DNA of 6,025 nucleotides, taken from the NCBI GenBank assembly GCA_018894655.1, contig JAHIPE010000083.1:1-6025 (forward strand), written 5' to 3'. This stretch comes from Actinomycetota bacterium (lineage in GTDB: Bacteria; Actinomycetota; Geothermincolia; Fen-727; Anoxymicrobiaceae). Shown here piece after piece: positions 5,684 through 6,025 of this stretch. The position numbers and the translations under genes are program-made. Every line of letters starts with the position of its first letter. Within the stretch, counting starts at the first letter, position 1. The notes beneath the pieces were generated by a model, which worked only from the letters and a program-made list of their open reading frames with translations, ran no database searches and was not told the origin of the DNA.

Positions 5684-5847
5684 CAGGTACTCCTATTCTC
5701 GCGCCCCGCGGGCGACTGCTACCGTTTCCACAAGGCAAGATAGTACCAGCAACGCGGCCCCACCGCCAGCGTGACGCAACGGGGCGTGGCGGTCGGGTCG
5801 GGAGTGGAATGGCGCGCGCGAGCCGCCTCCTGACGTGCCAAGAGAGA

Positions 5848-5869
5848 TATAATTGGCGAAGATATTATT
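5848..5869 (+). promoter_or_regulatory. AT-rich promoter element before the last gene
   Basis: A perfect TATAAT (5848-5853) stands in an otherwise very GC-rich intergenic region, about 50 bp before the ATG at 5906. It is part of a 15-bp-period direct repeat, GATATAATT (5846-5854) and GATATTATT (5861-5869). No good -35 sits at the right distance; CTGACG (5830-5835) is too close at 12 bp. Farther upstream the 222-bp gap holds a 7-bp inverted repeat (ACCGCCA 5762-5768, TGGCGGT 5787-5793) of uncertain meaning. Confidence 0.45.
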
Positions 5870-5905
5870 GCAAGCCGAGTGCAAACGCCGTCGAAGGAGG
5901 GCGAG

Positions 5906-6025
5906 ATGGGTAAGCTGAAGTTCGGAACCGGCACCTGGATATACGGCACCGTCGGGGACCGGTACCTCCTTGGCGGCTACCGGCAGGGGCTGGACATCTT
6001 CGAGCGAATCAAGCTGATATCCGGC
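5906..6025 (+). CDS. N terminus of a probable xylose-isomerase-like TIM-barrel protein (3' end outside window)
   Basis: The ATG at 5906 follows a strong SD, AAGGAGGG (5894-5901), and 40 codons stay open to the window end. The start MGKLKFGTGTWIYGTVGDRY followed by LLGGYRQGLDIFERIKLIS resembles sugar phosphate isomerase/epimerase (xylose isomerase-like) proteins. These begin with a KF..GTW strand, a D-R-(F/Y) loop and a short helix. Only the first strand and helix are visible, so neither substrate nor metal ligands can be checked. The gene is divergent from the methyltransferase, with its own promoter-like element. Confidence 0.6.
   Translation, partial: MGKLKFGTGTWIYGTVGDRYLLGGYRQGLDIFERIKLISG

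Noticed and set aside
5762..5793. Inverted repeat as a terminator
   Set aside because: The 7-bp stem has an 18-nt loop and no T-run on either strand, and no gene ends nearby in a fitting orientation.

Overview
The window is GC-rich chromosomal DNA. It most resembles a deep-branching, possibly anaerobic member of the Actinomycetota. The best pointer is the pair of a DUF501 protein followed directly by a short Ppx/GppA-type phosphatase, a typical actinobacterial arrangement. Frequent GTG starts, strong Shine-Dalgarno sequences and a tRNA with an encoded CCA end are compatible. The assignment is inference; no marker gene fixes the lineage.

Left part, + strand (1-3214). A 5'-truncated, very Pro/Glu/Ala-rich and probably disordered acidic protein opens with two 36-residue tandem repeats and ends in an aromatic-acidic tail. 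After 39 bp, in the same reading frame, comes a small single-pass membrane protein whose outer domain looks NTF2-like (DUF4878 type). Next are the DUF501 protein and a 333-residue exopolyphosphatase/pppGpp-phosphatase, which overlap by 32 bp. A GC-rich palindromic repeat has inserted in frame into the phosphatase gene and is read as 16 extra residues just after the DIGGGSTE nucleotide-binding motif.

Middle (3215-3634). A tRNA-Leu(UAA) gene is followed by a short non-coding stretch. This stretch holds a direct repeat of a small hairpin plus an inverted copy of its loop sequence. A perfect 12-bp GAAA-loop terminator then serves the minus-strand genes.

Right part (3635-6025). Two minus-strand genes are transcribed in the order methyltransferase then thiolase: a class I SAM-dependent methyltransferase with an N-terminal cysteine cluster, and a complete FadA-like thiolase with all catalytic residues. 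A candidate promoter and a 13-bp palindrome lie before the thiolase. At the right edge a + strand gene begins behind a TATAAT element and a strong SD; its 40 visible residues look like the first strand of a xylose-isomerase-like TIM barrel.

The genes do not form one obvious pathway. Polyphosphate/(p)ppGpp turnover, tRNA supply, acyl-CoA thiolysis and a methyltransferase read as ordinary chromosomal neighbours. I see no defence system, mobile gene cluster or CRISPR array. The features most worth a second look are the translated palindrome in ppx, the stop-separated but frame-continuous pair at the left, and the hairpin repeats behind the tRNA.
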